A DNA stretch of 64,000 nt from Clostridia bacterium (GCA_017467865.1 JAFUKG010000030.1:1-64000), one strand, 5' to 3'; shown: positions 1-7,603, numbered from the stretch's first letter. The notes: generated by a model from the sequence alone, not told the origin. Program-made: numbers and translations.

Positions 1-618
1 ACATATCCGGAAATCGCTGTTATGCAGACAAAGGCAGTTATCCGCGCAGCTATCAACGTACAGAAGGCTCACGCTGACTGGACAGTTAAGCCCGAAATCA
101 TGATTCCTCTTACAGGCGAAGTTAAGGAATTCAAGTTCGTTAAGGATATCGTTGTAGCAACTGCTGACGCTGAAATCGCAGCTGCAGGCGTTAAGATCGA
201 CTACGAAGTTGGTACTATGATCGAAATACCCAGAGCTTGTCTCACAGCAGACGAGATTGCTAAGGAAGCAGACTTCTTCTGCTTCGGTACAAACGACCTT
301 ACTCAGATGACATTCGGCTTCAGCCGTGATGACGCAGGTAAGTTCCTTTCCGCTTACTACGAAACCAAGATTTACGAAAACGATCCTTTCGCAAAGCTTG
401 ACCAGAACGGCGTAGGTAAGCTCATGGATATGACCATCTCACTTGGTAAGCCCGTAAATCCCGCACTTCACTGCGGTATCTGTGGCGAGCACGGCGGAGA
501 CCCCTCTTCCGTTGAATTCTGCCACAAGATTGGTCTTGACTACGTATCCTGCTCACCCTTTAGAGTACCGATTGCAAGACTTGCTGCTGCTCAGGCTGCT
601 ATTGCAGAAATGAAATAA
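1..618 (+). CDS. ppdK: Pyruvate, phosphate dikinase, C-terminal part (5' end outside window)
   Basis: The reading frame is open from base 1, so this is the last ~205 residues of a protein of roughly 870. It is the PEP-binding TIM barrel of pyruvate, phosphate dikinase, which interconverts pyruvate + ATP + Pi with PEP + AMP + PPi in the cytoplasm. Visible motifs are GTNDLTQMT, and the CGICGEHGGDP block that contains the catalytic Cys of the pyruvate site; the ending (CSPFRVPIARLAAAQAAI) is typical of the family. In Clostridia this PPi-dependent enzyme often works in glycolysis. A hairpin terminator follows. PEP synthase is less likely because it lacks this exact CGICGEHGGDP context. Recognition is very secure. 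Confidence 0.96.
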   Translation, partial: TYPEIAVMQTKAVIRAAINVQKAHADWTVKPEIMIPLTGEVKEFKFVKDIVVATADAEIAAAGVKIDYEVGTMIEIPRACLTADEIAKEADFFCFGTNDLTQMTFGFSRDDAGKFLSAYYETKIYENDPFAKLDQNGVGKLMDMTISLGKPVNPALHCGICGEHGGDPSSVEFCHKIGLDYVSCSPFRVPIARLAAAQAAIAEMK

Positions 619-735
619 GATAATTCCTTAGAAATTTCGCGCAATACTTTGTTGACTGCAAAACCCCCGTCGTCGCCTTACGGAAAGTAAGGCTTCCTCG
701 GGGGTTTCTTGTCGCCTCGTCTTGCACAAAATTTC
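619..735. repeat. Intergenic framed-hairpin element, copy 1
   Basis: The block GCAATACTTTGTTG (near 646) ... inner hairpin CCTTAC/GTAAGG ... CGTCTTGCACAAAAT (to ~732) has the same outer frame as a second element at 26450-26560, while the enclosed outer stem differs: here AAACCCCCG/CGGGGGTTT, there AAAAAGCA/TGCTTTTT. The outer ends are imperfect inverted repeats (GCAATAC... against ...GTCTTGC). It lies directly behind ppdK and contains its probable terminator. This looks like a small non-coding dispersed element that doubles as a terminator. Confidence 0.6.
661..707 (+). terminator. Terminator-like hairpin after ppdK
   Basis: AAACCCCCG (661-669) pairs with CGGGGGTTT (699-707), with a second hairpin GCCTTAC/GTAAGGC (675-681/686-692) inside. 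The T-tract is short (TTTCTT). It is the only strong hairpin between ppdK and the next plus-strand gene. Confidence 0.6.
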
Positions 736-789
736 GTCGGAATTGTGGAGCTTAGATATTTTGGCTAAAATAGTTTCATAAAAAGAGAT

Positions 790-819
790 AAAGTGTAGTC
801 TTTGATTAGACTACACTTT
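790..819. terminator. Bidirectional hairpin terminator at the end of the XRE gene
   Basis: A 12-bp perfect stem, AAAGTGTAGTCT (790-801) with AGACTACACTTT (808-819). On the minus strand it is followed by an AT-rich tract after the XRE gene; on the plus strand TTTT follows. Confidence 0.6.
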
Positions 820-842
820 GTTTTAGTATATCAAAAAGAACC

Positions 843-1091
843 TTACTTCATAGTTGATAGTAAGGTTAATTTAATTTCTTTGGAGTATGGATTTTTTATG
901 TTAGTCCGACACAAAATATAGTCAACGCTCACGCCGTAAAAATCTGCTAATTTATCTGCATATTCTAAAGGGAAATCTCTTTCTCCTCTTTCATATTTTG
1001 AATACAGTGATTGATTACACATCAAATAATCAGCTATCTGTTTTTGTTTTAAATCATTATCTTCTCTAAGATCACGAATTCTTAGTTTCAT
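843..1091 (-). CDS. Small XRE-family helix-turn-helix repressor
   Basis: An 82-residue protein that is essentially one Cro/CI-type HTH (LRIRDLREDNDLKQKQIADYL, then SLYSKYERGER, residues ~3-45) and a short tail. The family binds palindromic operators, usually repressing its own and a neighbouring promoter. GTG and ATG codons exist 2-3 codons upstream (to 1100), but GGTGAT at 1102-1097 is a suitable Shine-Dalgarno for the ATG at 1091, and MKLRIRDL is the usual start of this subfamily. It is divergent from an AbrB-type gene; between them lies a perfect 7-5-7 inverted repeat that is its likely operator. The native target is inferred from position only. Confidence 0.85.
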   Translation of the reverse strand: MKLRIRDLREDNDLKQKQIADYLMCNQSLYSKYERGERDFPLEYADKLADFYGVSVDYILCRTNIKNPYSKEIKLTLLSTMK

Positions 1092-1133
1092 TAGCATCAC
1101 CCATATTAATATACAACAACACTAATCTTTATG

Positions 1134-1162
1134 TTGGCAAATAGGACTATATGTCCTATAAT
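1134..1162 (+). promoter_or_regulatory. Sigma-A promoter with operator filling the spacer
   Basis: TTGGCA (1134-1139), 17-bp spacer, TATAAT (1157-1162), reading toward the AbrB-type gene. The spacer and the first -10 bases contain a perfect inverted repeat, ATAGGAC (1141-1147) / GTCCTAT (1153-1159), with 5 bp between arms. A protein bound here would block RNA polymerase. The divergent XRE gene is the obvious candidate regulator. Confidence 0.75.
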
Positions 1163-1194
1163 TTGGTATATTAAAGTTTTGTGAGGTGAAATTT

Positions 1195-1401
1195 ATGAGA
1201 AAATACAGATTTAATAATAAATCTATAGGGGTGATAAAGGAGTTTGACAATTTATGGAGACTTGTAATACCCAAAGAAATGAGAGATTTATATAAATTCG
1301 GTAAAGAGGTAGAAATACTTACAACACCTGAAGGCGTACTTATACGAAATCCCGAGTATCACTTGGTAAAGGTGAAAAATCCAACAGAAGAATCAAGATA
1401 A
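1195..1401 (+). CDS. AbrB/SpoVT-type swapped-hairpin DNA-binding protein
   Basis: A 68-residue protein with one AbrB/MazE-like domain at residues ~10-50: the segment NLWRLVIPKEMRDLYKF followed by EVEILTTPEGVLIRNP matches the looped-hinge hairpin fold (R.xIPKE..R). Such dimers bind DNA, either as transition-state regulators or as antitoxins. No toxin-like partner follows directly; the next gene starts 170 bp later. Start: AGGTGA at 1184-1189 fits the ATG at 1195 better than the GTG at 1186. Promoter and operator at 1134-1162 indicate control by the divergent XRE protein. The biological role is unknown. Confidence 0.8.
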   Translation: MRKYRFNNKSIGVIKEFDNLWRLVIPKEMRDLYKFGKEVEILTTPEGVLIRNPEYHLVKVKNPTEESR

Positions 1402-1525
1402 AAGGTAAAATCATTATAGTTTTTGTGAGGGTTTAAGGCGAGGTAACTTTTTCAAAAAGTCTTTTTCATTAATAATTATCCCGTATAAACCTAACATAAA
1501 CGCATAATTAAAAAATTATCAGTTG

Positions 1526-1554
1526 TTGCAAACAATTTTCATTTTTGCTATAAT
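1526..1554 (+). promoter_or_regulatory. Predicted sigma-A promoter for the 1573 gene
   Basis: TTGCAA (1526-1531), 17-bp spacer, TATAAT (1549-1554), then AGAGGTGAT and the GTG start at 1573, so the transcript leader would be very short (about 10-15 nt). Confidence 0.65.
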
Positions 1555-1572
1555 AAAAAAAGAGGTGATTTT

Positions 1573-2304
1573 GTGAAATTTTTAGATCTTTTTAAGAGGA
1601 AAAAGGTACAACAGACGTGTGAAAAGACAGTAGAAACTACCACGTATAAGTTCAGTTTTAATACACAAGGAGGCGATGCTTTAAAATATTTGTGGTATGA
1701 TGGCTTAGAAATTCAATGGCAAGAAGCGTTAAATGCTTATTATTATATGCTTGGTCCTGAACAACGAATAATTGAAGATTACATAAATAACGTAAACGTT
1801 GAAGAAATCCATAGTCTGGATGAAGTTGAATTTTACCAGTTTTTATATGACAAGTACTTTGTTTGGAAGTACACTGCAAAAAATCGATTGGCAACAACAA
1901 GAAAAAGCTTGGAAAAGTACATCAAAAATGACGAATTGTCAATATTGAAAAGTATTAAAGAAAGATTGTTTTCCATGCCAAAGGATAATATTAAAAATTG
2001 TCTAGAGATTGCCTGCGAAATTTACGGTTTAGGAACTGCAGGTGCGAGTGGTCTTTTGGCGATTTTATTCCCCACGAACTTTGGTACTGTTGACCAGTTT
2101 GTTGTTAAACGTTTGCAAGAAATCGACCATCCAATTTATAATTTTGATTTGAAAAATATGAACCCCGAAAACTTGAAGATTAAGGATGGGGTTGTTTTGG
2201 TGGAAATAATGAGAGAAAAAGCCACCGAGCTTAATAATAAATTCAATACAGATTTTTGGACACCAAGAAAGATTGATATGGTATTATGGGCGTTTGGAAG
2301 ATGA
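1573..2304 (+). CDS. Uncharacterised protein, possible helix-hairpin-helix fold
   Basis: A 243-residue soluble protein starting at GTG with AGAGGTGAT just upstream. I do not recognise a named family with certainty. Residues ~150-180 (EIYGLGTAGASGLLAILFPTNF, then GTVDQFVVKRL) resemble the HhH segment of DNA glycosylase-like (OGG-fold) proteins, where a Gly-rich turn is followed by a Pro and an Asp in FGTVDQ. The C-terminus (WTPRKIDMVLWAFGR) also fits proteins of that group. The glycosylase catalytic Lys/Asp pair cannot be assigned. It has its own promoter and strong terminator and sits in a small accessory islet with regulators. Its AT-rich composition is higher than in the housekeeping genes, which may indicate transfer. 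Confidence 0.7.
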   Translation: MKFLDLFKRKKVQQTCEKTVETTTYKFSFNTQGGDALKYLWYDGLEIQWQEALNAYYYMLGPEQRIIEDYINNVNVEEIHSLDEVEFYQFLYDKYFVWKYTAKNRLATTRKSLEKYIKNDELSILKSIKERLFSMPKDNIKNCLEIACEIYGLGTAGASGLLAILFPTNFGTVDQFVVKRLQEIDHPIYNFDLKNMNPENLKIKDGVVLVEIMREKATELNNKFNTDFWTPRKIDMVLWAFGR

Positions 2305-2338
2305 ACATAGTTATAATTAAACAAAAATAATTGTGAAT

Positions 2339-2371
2339 AATAAAGCTGCCCGAAAATCGGGCAGCTTTATT
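2339..2371. terminator. Strong bidirectional terminator
   Basis: A 15-bp perfect stem, AATAAAGCTGCCCGA (2339-2353) with its complement at 2357-2371 and a 3-base loop, flanked by A- and T-rich ends. It separates the converging genes ending at 2304 and 2370. Confidence 0.88.
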
Positions 2372-2690
2372 ACTCATCTTCTTCAAAAGTAGTATAAGTT
2401 TTTCCGAAAAATCCGGGGCGGCTTTTTCCGATACGCTTTCCGTTTGATGAATGTACGTCGCCGAGGTAACTTGGGCGGGTGGATATCCGTTTTCCCGTTC
2501 TTACGTCAGTTGTAACCTTTTTTGCAAAAAAGCCTGGTCGCGTAGTCGCTGTGTGGTTATTATTGGCGTCATAATGCACTTGCGTATCTCCGAAAAGACC
2601 GGGGCGGGATTTTCCAAGATAGTTTCCACATTCGTCATAGTGATAGGTAACTCCGAAAAGACCGGGTTTAGATATGATTTTTTTACTCAT
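2370..2690 (-). CDS. Short protein made of five RPGxFG repeats
   Basis: A 106-residue protein with AGGAG upstream of ATG at 2690. It consists almost entirely of five ~20-residue repeats opening with (S/T)(R/K)PGxFG: SKPGLFG, SRPGLFG, TRPGFFA, TRPSYLG, SRPGFFG, each followed by an aromatic/Asp-Asn-rich strand (such as HYDECGNYLGK). There is no signal peptide or membrane segment and the C-terminus is acidic (FEEDE). The layout suggests a repeating beta-hairpin, as in WG- or MORN-type repeats, but I do not recognise the family and give no function. The gene is alone, with its terminator at 2339-2371. Confidence 0.75.
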   Translation of the reverse strand: MSKKIISKPGLFGVTYHYDECGNYLGKSRPGLFGDTQVHYDANNNHTATTRPGFFAKKVTTDVRTGKRISTRPSYLGDVHSSNGKRIGKSRPGFFGKTYTTFEEDE

Positions 2691-2763
2691 GTTAGCACTC
2701 CTTTGCTTTTTTTACATTTTAACAGATGACGTATACAATAAAACGGACTTTGGCTTTTGAGTA

Positions 2764-2792
2764 TTGACAAAAAAGGTAAAAACTTGTATTAT
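2764..2792 (+). promoter_or_regulatory. Predicted sigma-A promoter
   Basis: TTGACA (2764-2769), 17-bp spacer, TATTAT (2787-2792), ahead of the small membrane protein gene at 2828. Confidence 0.8.
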
Positions 2793-2827
2793 AATAATAT
2801 AAAACTTTATACATAAAGGAGAACATT

Positions 2828-3064
2828 ATGGAAGCTTTGAAAAAGTTTTTCCCTCACGCGTTCAAGGCAAATGACGTGAAGGCTCTTATTATTTCCCTTA
2901 TAATCTACGTTATCATCGACGTGGTTTGCGGATTTGTTATCGGTCTTCTTGCAAAAATTCCTCTTATCGGAATTATCTTTTCCATTTTAGGAACACTTGT
3001 AGGTCTTTACGCTCTTGTGGGAATAATCCTTTCAATTCTTGTGTTTGTAAAGGTTATTAAGTAA
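2828..3064 (+). CDS. Small two-helix membrane protein
   Basis: A 78-residue protein. A short basic N-terminus (MEALKKFFPHAFKANDVK) precedes two hydrophobic helices, residues ~20-42 and ~46-75, with little else. The start is fixed by AAAGGAGAA seven bases upstream. It stands alone with its own promoter (2764-2792) and terminator (3073-3105). Similar short proteins occur in many Clostridia with no assigned role. Probably an integral cytoplasmic membrane protein; function unknown. Confidence 0.75.
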   Translation: MEALKKFFPHAFKANDVKALIISLIIYVIIDVVCGFVIGLLAKIPLIGIIFSILGTLVGLYALVGIILSILVFVKVIK

Positions 3065-3072
3065 TAGCGAAC

Positions 3073-3105
3073 AAAAAGTCTCTCGGTTTTTCCGAGAGAC
3101 TTTTT
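3073..3105. terminator. Bidirectional terminator
   Basis: AAAAAGTCTCTCGG (3073-3086) pairs with CCGAGAGACTTTTT (3092-3105). It serves the small membrane protein gene and the converging HAD hydrolase gene. Confidence 0.88.
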
Positions 3106-3927
3106 TCACTTAATAATGTTTTCAAGGATATATTTTACCACGTGCTCGTCATTGGAGCAGACCACCTTATCGGCGAGTTTTTTCAACTCGTCAGAGGCGT
3201 TTTTCATTGCGAGTCCAAGACCTGCGAGAGTGATGGAGTTTTCATCGTTTTTACTGTCGCCCACAGCAATAGTTTCGCTCCTGTCGATGCCAAGCTTCTC
3301 GGCAAGCTTTAAAAGGGCAACACCTTTTCCCGATGTGCTATCAAGACATTCTATGTTGTAGGGCTCAGAGGATACTACCTGAAAAAGTCCTGTTTTTTCA
3401 AAAAACTCACGGCACTCGTCCTGCTCTTCTTGATACTTAAAATATGTGCAGGTTGCCTCAACGGGGGAGACAGAATAAGAAAACTCCTTGAAGTTATCTA
3501 TGGCGTTATTCGTTGTAAAGAGAAAGCGGCGGCAGTTTTCAGAAAGTCTGTGCTCTACGTAGCACTCCTCATTGTGAGTTTCTTTGTTTACGTAGGATTT
3601 GCCGTCATAACGAACTACTGTAAAGGTGTGGTACTCAGCCACCTTATTTAAAACTATATCGCATTTTTCTCTTGTCATACACATTTCAATGCGTTCGCCC
3701 GTTTTCTTATCGTAAACAACCGCCCCGCCCGAGTGAATAAAGTATCTCACGCCGGGAAGCTCTCTTATTTCCTCGGGTACCTCGGCATAGGTTCTGCCCG
3801 TACATGGAACGAAGATAACCCCTCTTTCACCAAGCTCCTTTATGGCTTGGAGGTTTTCTTTTGTTACTTCCATTTTTGAATTGAGAAGTGTGCCGTCAAG
3901 GTCACACGCTATAATTTTGTAATTCAT
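3106..3927 (-). CDS. Cof-type HAD-superfamily sugar-phosphatase-like hydrolase
   Basis: 273 residues, the usual length of the Cof/YidA group. Motif I is IIACDLDGTLLNS (nucleophile and acid Asp, residues 8 and 10), motif II is in FVPCTGR, and motif IV is GDSKNDENSI near residue 220; the type IIB cap lies between II and III. These enzymes dephosphorylate sugar phosphates or similar small metabolites; the substrate cannot be read from sequence. It lies one base behind the DeoR-family regulator, so the two form an operon. The regulator suggests that expression responds to a sugar phosphate. Confidence 0.93.
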   Translation of the reverse strand: MNYKIIACDLDGTLLNSKMEVTKENLQAIKELGERGVIFVPCTGRTYAEVPEEIRELPGVRYFIHSGGAVVYDKKTGERIEMCMTREKCDIVLNKVAEYHTFTVVRYDGKSYVNKETHNEECYVEHRLSENCRRFLFTTNNAIDNFKEFSYSVSPVEATCTYFKYQEEQDECREFFEKTGLFQVVSSEPYNIECLDSTSGKGVALLKLAEKLGIDRSETIAVGDSKNDENSITLAGLGLAMKNASDELKKLADKVVCSNDEHVVKYILENIIK

Positions 3928-3928
3928 T

Positions 3929-4678
3929 TTATTTCCTCGCTATTATAAATTCTGTGTTTTTGCAGTCTTTTTTAATTATTTCCTTTAAGTCAACGTCGGA
4001 TATGACAAAGTCTACGTCATCAATATCGCAAAGGCAGTTTATTCCCTCGGGATTGATTTTCCCCTTATCTACAAGAAAGAAGCTTTTGTCAGCGTTTTCA
4101 AGCATTGTTAGTATAAGAAGGTAATAGTCCTCCGAGCATACTATCTTTCCATTGTCAAGAATTCCCGCCGTTGAAAAGAACACCTTGTCGGCGTGTAGCT
4201 TCCTTGCGTTTTCTACTGTCTGAACACCCGAGAGCATATAAGGGGACTCTACGATTTTTCCACCGAGACAAATGACTTCTATACCGATATCGCTAAGATA
4301 GGTGGCAAGCGCCATATTGTTCGTAATGACCGTAACGCCCTTTTTGTTCTCTACGTACTGACCGATATACTGCGTTGTGGTGGTAGCGTCAATGAAGATA
4401 GTATCTCCGTCCTCAATAAACTCTGCCGCAGTGCGAGCAATTTTCATTTTTGCGTTTTTCATCTTGTGATAGCGAAAAACGAGAGGTATGCTTTTACTAT
4501 GGTCAAGCTCCACCCCGCCGTAGCTTCGTTTCACAAGCTTTTTTGACTCGAGAATAGTTAAGTCTCTGTTTATTGTAGCATTGGAATAGCATAGAACTTC
4601 GGTAAGATATTTTACCGTTGTATATCCGTTTTTTTCAAGTATATCAAGAATTTTGTCAAGTCTCTCGCTTTGATACAT
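3929..4678 (-). CDS. DeoR/GlpR-family transcriptional regulator
   Basis: 249 residues. Residues 1-58 form a winged HTH (RLDKILDILEKNGYTTVKYLTEV...SNATINRDLTILE...RSYGGV), and the remainder is the sugar-isomerase-like sensor domain, including IFIDATTTTQYIG and VITNNMALA, which binds a phosphorylated sugar. Such proteins repress nearby sugar genes until the effector accumulates. It is first in an operon with the HAD phosphatase and divergent from the MATE exporter gene. A palindrome TGATAA-A-TTATCA at 4702-4714 in the shared upstream region is a plausible operator. Confidence 0.92.
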   Translation of the reverse strand: MYQSERLDKILDILEKNGYTTVKYLTEVLCYSNATINRDLTILESKKLVKRSYGGVELDHSKSIPLVFRYHKMKNAKMKIARTAAEFIEDGDTIFIDATTTTQYIGQYVENKKGVTVITNNMALATYLSDIGIEVICLGGKIVESPYMLSGVQTVENARKLHADKVFFSTAGILDNGKIVCSEDYYLLILTMLENADKSFFLVDKGKINPEGINCLCDIDDVDFVISDVDLKEIIKKDCKNTEFIIARK

Positions 4679-4701
4679 AAGCTCTCCTTTGTGACAAAAG
4701 A

Positions 4702-4714
4702 TGATAAATTATCA
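4702..4714. promoter_or_regulatory. Palindrome in the DeoR/MATE divergent region
   Basis: TGATAA-A-TTATCA is a perfect 13-base palindrome 24 bp upstream of the DeoR start. It is a candidate operator for that regulator, inferred from position and symmetry only. Confidence 0.4.
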
Positions 4715-4730
4715 AAATTTTAAACACATA

Positions 4731-4758
4731 TTGCAAAAATTCTAAAAGGGATTATAAT
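4731..4758 (+). promoter_or_regulatory. Predicted sigma-A promoter for the MATE gene
   Basis: TTGCAA (4731-4736), 16-bp spacer, TATAAT (4753-4758), then AGGAGG at 4790-4795. Confidence 0.7.
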
Positions 4759-4799
4759 GATTATAGCTTAGCGAAACATTTTTGTCAACAGGAGGAAGC

Positions 4800-6146
4800 A
4801 TGAAAGATTTAACGTCGGGTAACATATATAAAAACTTTATTTTATTTGCAATCCCTATGGTATTTGCAGGGCTTTTGTCTCAGATGTATGCCACCATTGA
4901 TACGGTTATAGCAGGAAAGTATCTTGGTGAGGTAGGACTTGCGGCAATCGGTGCAACTGCACCCTTGATATCTTTTGTGTCTTCTGCTTTTTGGGGTCTT
5001 AGCTCAGGCTTCTCTATTTATATTGCCAACCTTTTTGGTGCCAAGGAGTACCGACTTATTAAGAATACTGTTTTTACAGGCGTTACTGTTTTTTGCAGTG
5101 TTATTTTTACTATTTCTCTGTTTCTGGTTATATTTCAAGAACCGCTTTTTGAGTTTCTCAACGTAGATAAATCTATTGTCAAAGAGGCAAGTGCTTATTT
5201 TACAGTTTACGTTCTGGGACTTTTCCTTATAATGATGAATACCACCGGACTTCTTATGATAAACTCCTTTGGTATCGGCACTTTCCCTTTTGTAATGTCC
5301 GTTTTGTCGGCAGTTTTGAACGTTTCGGGAAATATTTTCAGCATAATCGTGCTCCATTGGGGCGTTTTCGGCGTGGCTCTTTCCTCGGTAGTTGCCGCAG
5401 GTATAGTAGACGTTTGTTACATATTGAAGTTCCGCTCCTGTTATAAGGAAATGGGAATAAGCGGCCACAAAGCCAGATTCAGTATATCTTCCTTTCTTTC
5501 TTCGGCAAGCTATGCTCTTCCCAATATGATTCAACAGATGATAATGTACGGAGCGGGCTTTATGGTTTCTCCTCTCGTTAACTCTATCGGCAAGAGCGCC
5601 ACAGCTTCATATACGGTTTGCCAAAGAGTGTTTGACATAAATGCGGCAGTTTATCAGAATTCATCCAAAACTCTTGCAAACTATATCGCTCAGGCAAACG
5701 GCGGCAAAAAAGAACATCTTTTTTCAAAAGGTGTCAAGGTAGGATTTATACAAGGATTTATTTTCACTTTTCCATTCATTCTTATTTGTGCTCTCTTCCC
5801 CGAGCATATTACGTCATTGTTCTTCAAAGACAAGACTGATACTGTGGCTCTTGTTTATGCAGTTCAGTTTTTGACCTACTTTATTCCTCTTATTTCTATT
5901 AACGTTGTAGCTAATCTTTTCCACGCCTTTTTCAGAGGGCTTGGTTCAAAATCACCTCTTATGGTGTCAACCGCTTTTGGAACAGTGGCAAGGATAGGTG
6001 TTTCCTACGTGCTTATTTCAAAAATGGGTATGACGGGTATGTTCATCGGCTGGTCGGCAAGCTGGGGTGCCGACGCCTTAGTAGGTTTAATATATTACGT
6101 ATTGTTCATCTTGAAGAGTAAAAAAGAAAAGGGCAAATTGGTGTAA
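4800..6146 (+). CDS. MATE-family multidrug/Na+ antiporter
   Basis: 448 residues with about 12 hydrophobic helices, the standard MATE topology. The N-terminus (LTSGNIYKNFILFAIPMVFAGLL, then YATIDTVIAGKYLGEVGLAAIGA) is characteristic of the DinF/NorM-like branch. The protein exports organic cations or other small molecules in exchange for Na+ or H+ across the cytoplasmic membrane; the substrate is not predictable. The frame is open to a TTG at 4782, but AGGAGG at 4790-4795 sets the start at the ATG at 4800. Divergent from the DeoR regulator, which may control it. Confidence 0.93.
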   Translation: MKDLTSGNIYKNFILFAIPMVFAGLLSQMYATIDTVIAGKYLGEVGLAAIGATAPLISFVSSAFWGLSSGFSIYIANLFGAKEYRLIKNTVFTGVTVFCSVIFTISLFLVIFQEPLFEFLNVDKSIVKEASAYFTVYVLGLFLIMMNTTGLLMINSFGIGTFPFVMSVLSAVLNVSGNIFSIIVLHWGVFGVALSSVVAAGIVDVCYILKFRSCYKEMGISGHKARFSISSFLSSASYALPNMIQQMIMYGAGFMVSPLVNSIGKSATASYTVCQRVFDINAAVYQNSSKTLANYIAQANGGKKEHLFSKGVKVGFIQGFIFTFPFILICALFPEHITSLFFKDKTDTVALVYAVQFLTYFIPLISINVVANLFHAFFRGLGSKSPLMVSTAFGTVARIGVSYVLISKMGMTGMFIGWSASWGADALVGLIYYVLFILKSKKEKGKLV

Positions 6147-6170
6147 AGTCACCATTTTTTGCTCTTTTTT
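6131..6170 (+). terminator. Terminator overlapping the MATE stop
   Basis: GGGCAAA (6131-6137) and GGTG (6140-6143) pair with CACC (6150-6153) and TTTGCTC (6158-6164), followed by six T. The stem starts inside the last codons of the MATE gene. Confidence 0.65.
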
Positions 6171-6180
6171 AAGTCTTCTA

Positions 6181-6209
6181 TTGACTTTTTCCACCATGGT
6201 ATTTAGAAT
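6181..6209 (+). promoter_or_regulatory. Predicted sigma-A promoter for the GH39-like gene
   Basis: TTGACT (6181-6186), 17-bp spacer, TAGAAT (6204-6209), about 40 bp ahead of the start codon. Confidence 0.65.
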
Positions 6210-6251
6210 GAACTTGAACTAAGGAAATATGCTTTATTAAGGAGAAAAATC

Positions 6252-7601
6252 ATGGAACGTATCTCTCTTGACCTGAGGAAAACGGGCGGTAAAATCAAGT
6301 ACATGAACGCCGTCAATAACGGACCTACTGCACTTAACGTAAGAAAGGCTCCTACTAATTTCGATTTGTATAAGGAGGCGGAGTTTTCCTTCGCACGTCT
6401 TCATGACTCAGCCTTCTTTACGGGCTATGGCGGAGAGTTTTCGGTTGACGTACACAGAATTTTCAGAAACTTCGATGCCGACGTAAATGACCCTGCTTCC
6501 TATATTTTTGAGCCTACCGATAAATACATTAAGAACATAATTGACTCAGGAACCAAGGTTTTTTACCGTCTTGGTGCCTCTATCGAGCACGGATATAAAT
6601 TCGGTACGCTTCCTCCAAAGGATTTCAAGAAGTGGTCGGAGATTTGCGAGCATATTATTATGCACTATAACGAGGGTTGGGCAAACGGCTTCCATTATGA
6701 CATAGAATATTGGGAAATATGGAACGAGCCCGATACGGGCTACAAGCAGGGCAACAGTCCTACCTGGGGCGGTACCATGGATGAGTTCTTTGAATTCTTC
6801 GAGACAGTACTCTATCACTTGAAGGAAAGATTTCCTAACCTTAAAATTGGCGGGCCTGCTCTTTGCTCGGTAACAGACAGCATTGATATATTCGAGGATA
6901 TGTTTACCTATCTCACAAGAGAGGGCAAGCACGCCCCGCTCGACTTCTTCTCTTGGCATATGTACGGCGAGGACGTAAACGAATTCCCCAGAAAAATTCA
7001 GCTTGTAGACAAGGTGCTCACTAAGTACGGCTACGGCGATATCGAAACCAGCCTTAACGAATGGAACTACGTCAAGGGCTGGACGGGTGACGTGTATCAG
7101 TATTCTCTAAGGGCACAGAAGGAGCTCAAGGGCTCATCTTTTGTTGCAGGCGCTATGTGCACAGGTCAGTCTGAAAAGCTTGATACACTTATGTACTACG
7201 ATGCAAGACCCTGCGGATTCAACGGAATTTTTGAAGCGGGTACGTATAAGCCTTTTAAGACTTATTTTGTATATCTTATGTTCAGAGATTTATTGCACCT
7301 TGGTACGCAAGTCCCCACCGAATACGCAGTAGACAGTACCTACAACTGCGTTGCAACCGACGGCAAGGGCAACTACGGTATGATGATTACCTACTTTGAC
7401 GCCGAGGACGAAGCCGAGGATAAGAATATTTGTATCGACGTCTTAAATCCCGAGGGCAAGGTTGAGGTTGAATACTATCTACTTGACGAAAATCACGACA
7501 GAGAGCTTGTCCGCTCCGAGATTTTCACCGCCGATAACTTCAAGATTTATCTTAAAATGTCAAACTATTCTACTTACTATATCAGCATAAAGAAGATATA
7601 A
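6252..7601 (+). CDS. GH39-like beta-xylosidase family glycoside hydrolase
   Basis: 449 residues with no signal peptide, so a cytoplasmic enzyme. Residues ~20-340 form the clan-A TIM barrel. IEYWEIWNEPD holds the acid/base Glu (E159) and TSLNEWNYV holds the nucleophile Glu (E270); FARLHDS near residue 48 is also typical of GH39. The C-terminal ~100 residues form the beta-sandwich usual in this family. These enzymes release xylose or related sugars from short oligosaccharides with retention of configuration. It is flanked by its own promoter and terminator. The exact substrate (xylose, arabinose or iduronic acid glycosides) cannot be decided. Confidence 0.88.
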   Translation: MERISLDLRKTGGKIKYMNAVNNGPTALNVRKAPTNFDLYKEAEFSFARLHDSAFFTGYGGEFSVDVHRIFRNFDADVNDPASYIFEPTDKYIKNIIDSGTKVFYRLGASIEHGYKFGTLPPKDFKKWSEICEHIIMHYNEGWANGFHYDIEYWEIWNEPDTGYKQGNSPTWGGTMDEFFEFFETVLYHLKERFPNLKIGGPALCSVTDSIDIFEDMFTYLTREGKHAPLDFFSWHMYGEDVNEFPRKIQLVDKVLTKYGYGDIETSLNEWNYVKGWTGDVYQYSLRAQKELKGSSFVAGAMCTGQSEKLDTLMYYDARPCGFNGIFEAGTYKPFKTYFVYLMFRDLLHLGTQVPTEYAVDSTYNCVATDGKGNYGMMITYFDAEDEAEDKNICIDVLNPEGKVEVEYYLLDENHDRELVRSEIFTADNFKIYLKMSNYSTYYISIKKI

Positions 7602-7603
7602 CA

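Noticed and set aside
1195-1401. AbrB-type protein as the antitoxin of a toxin-antitoxin pair
   Set aside because: No toxin-sized gene follows directly; the next gene is 170 bp away with its own promoter.
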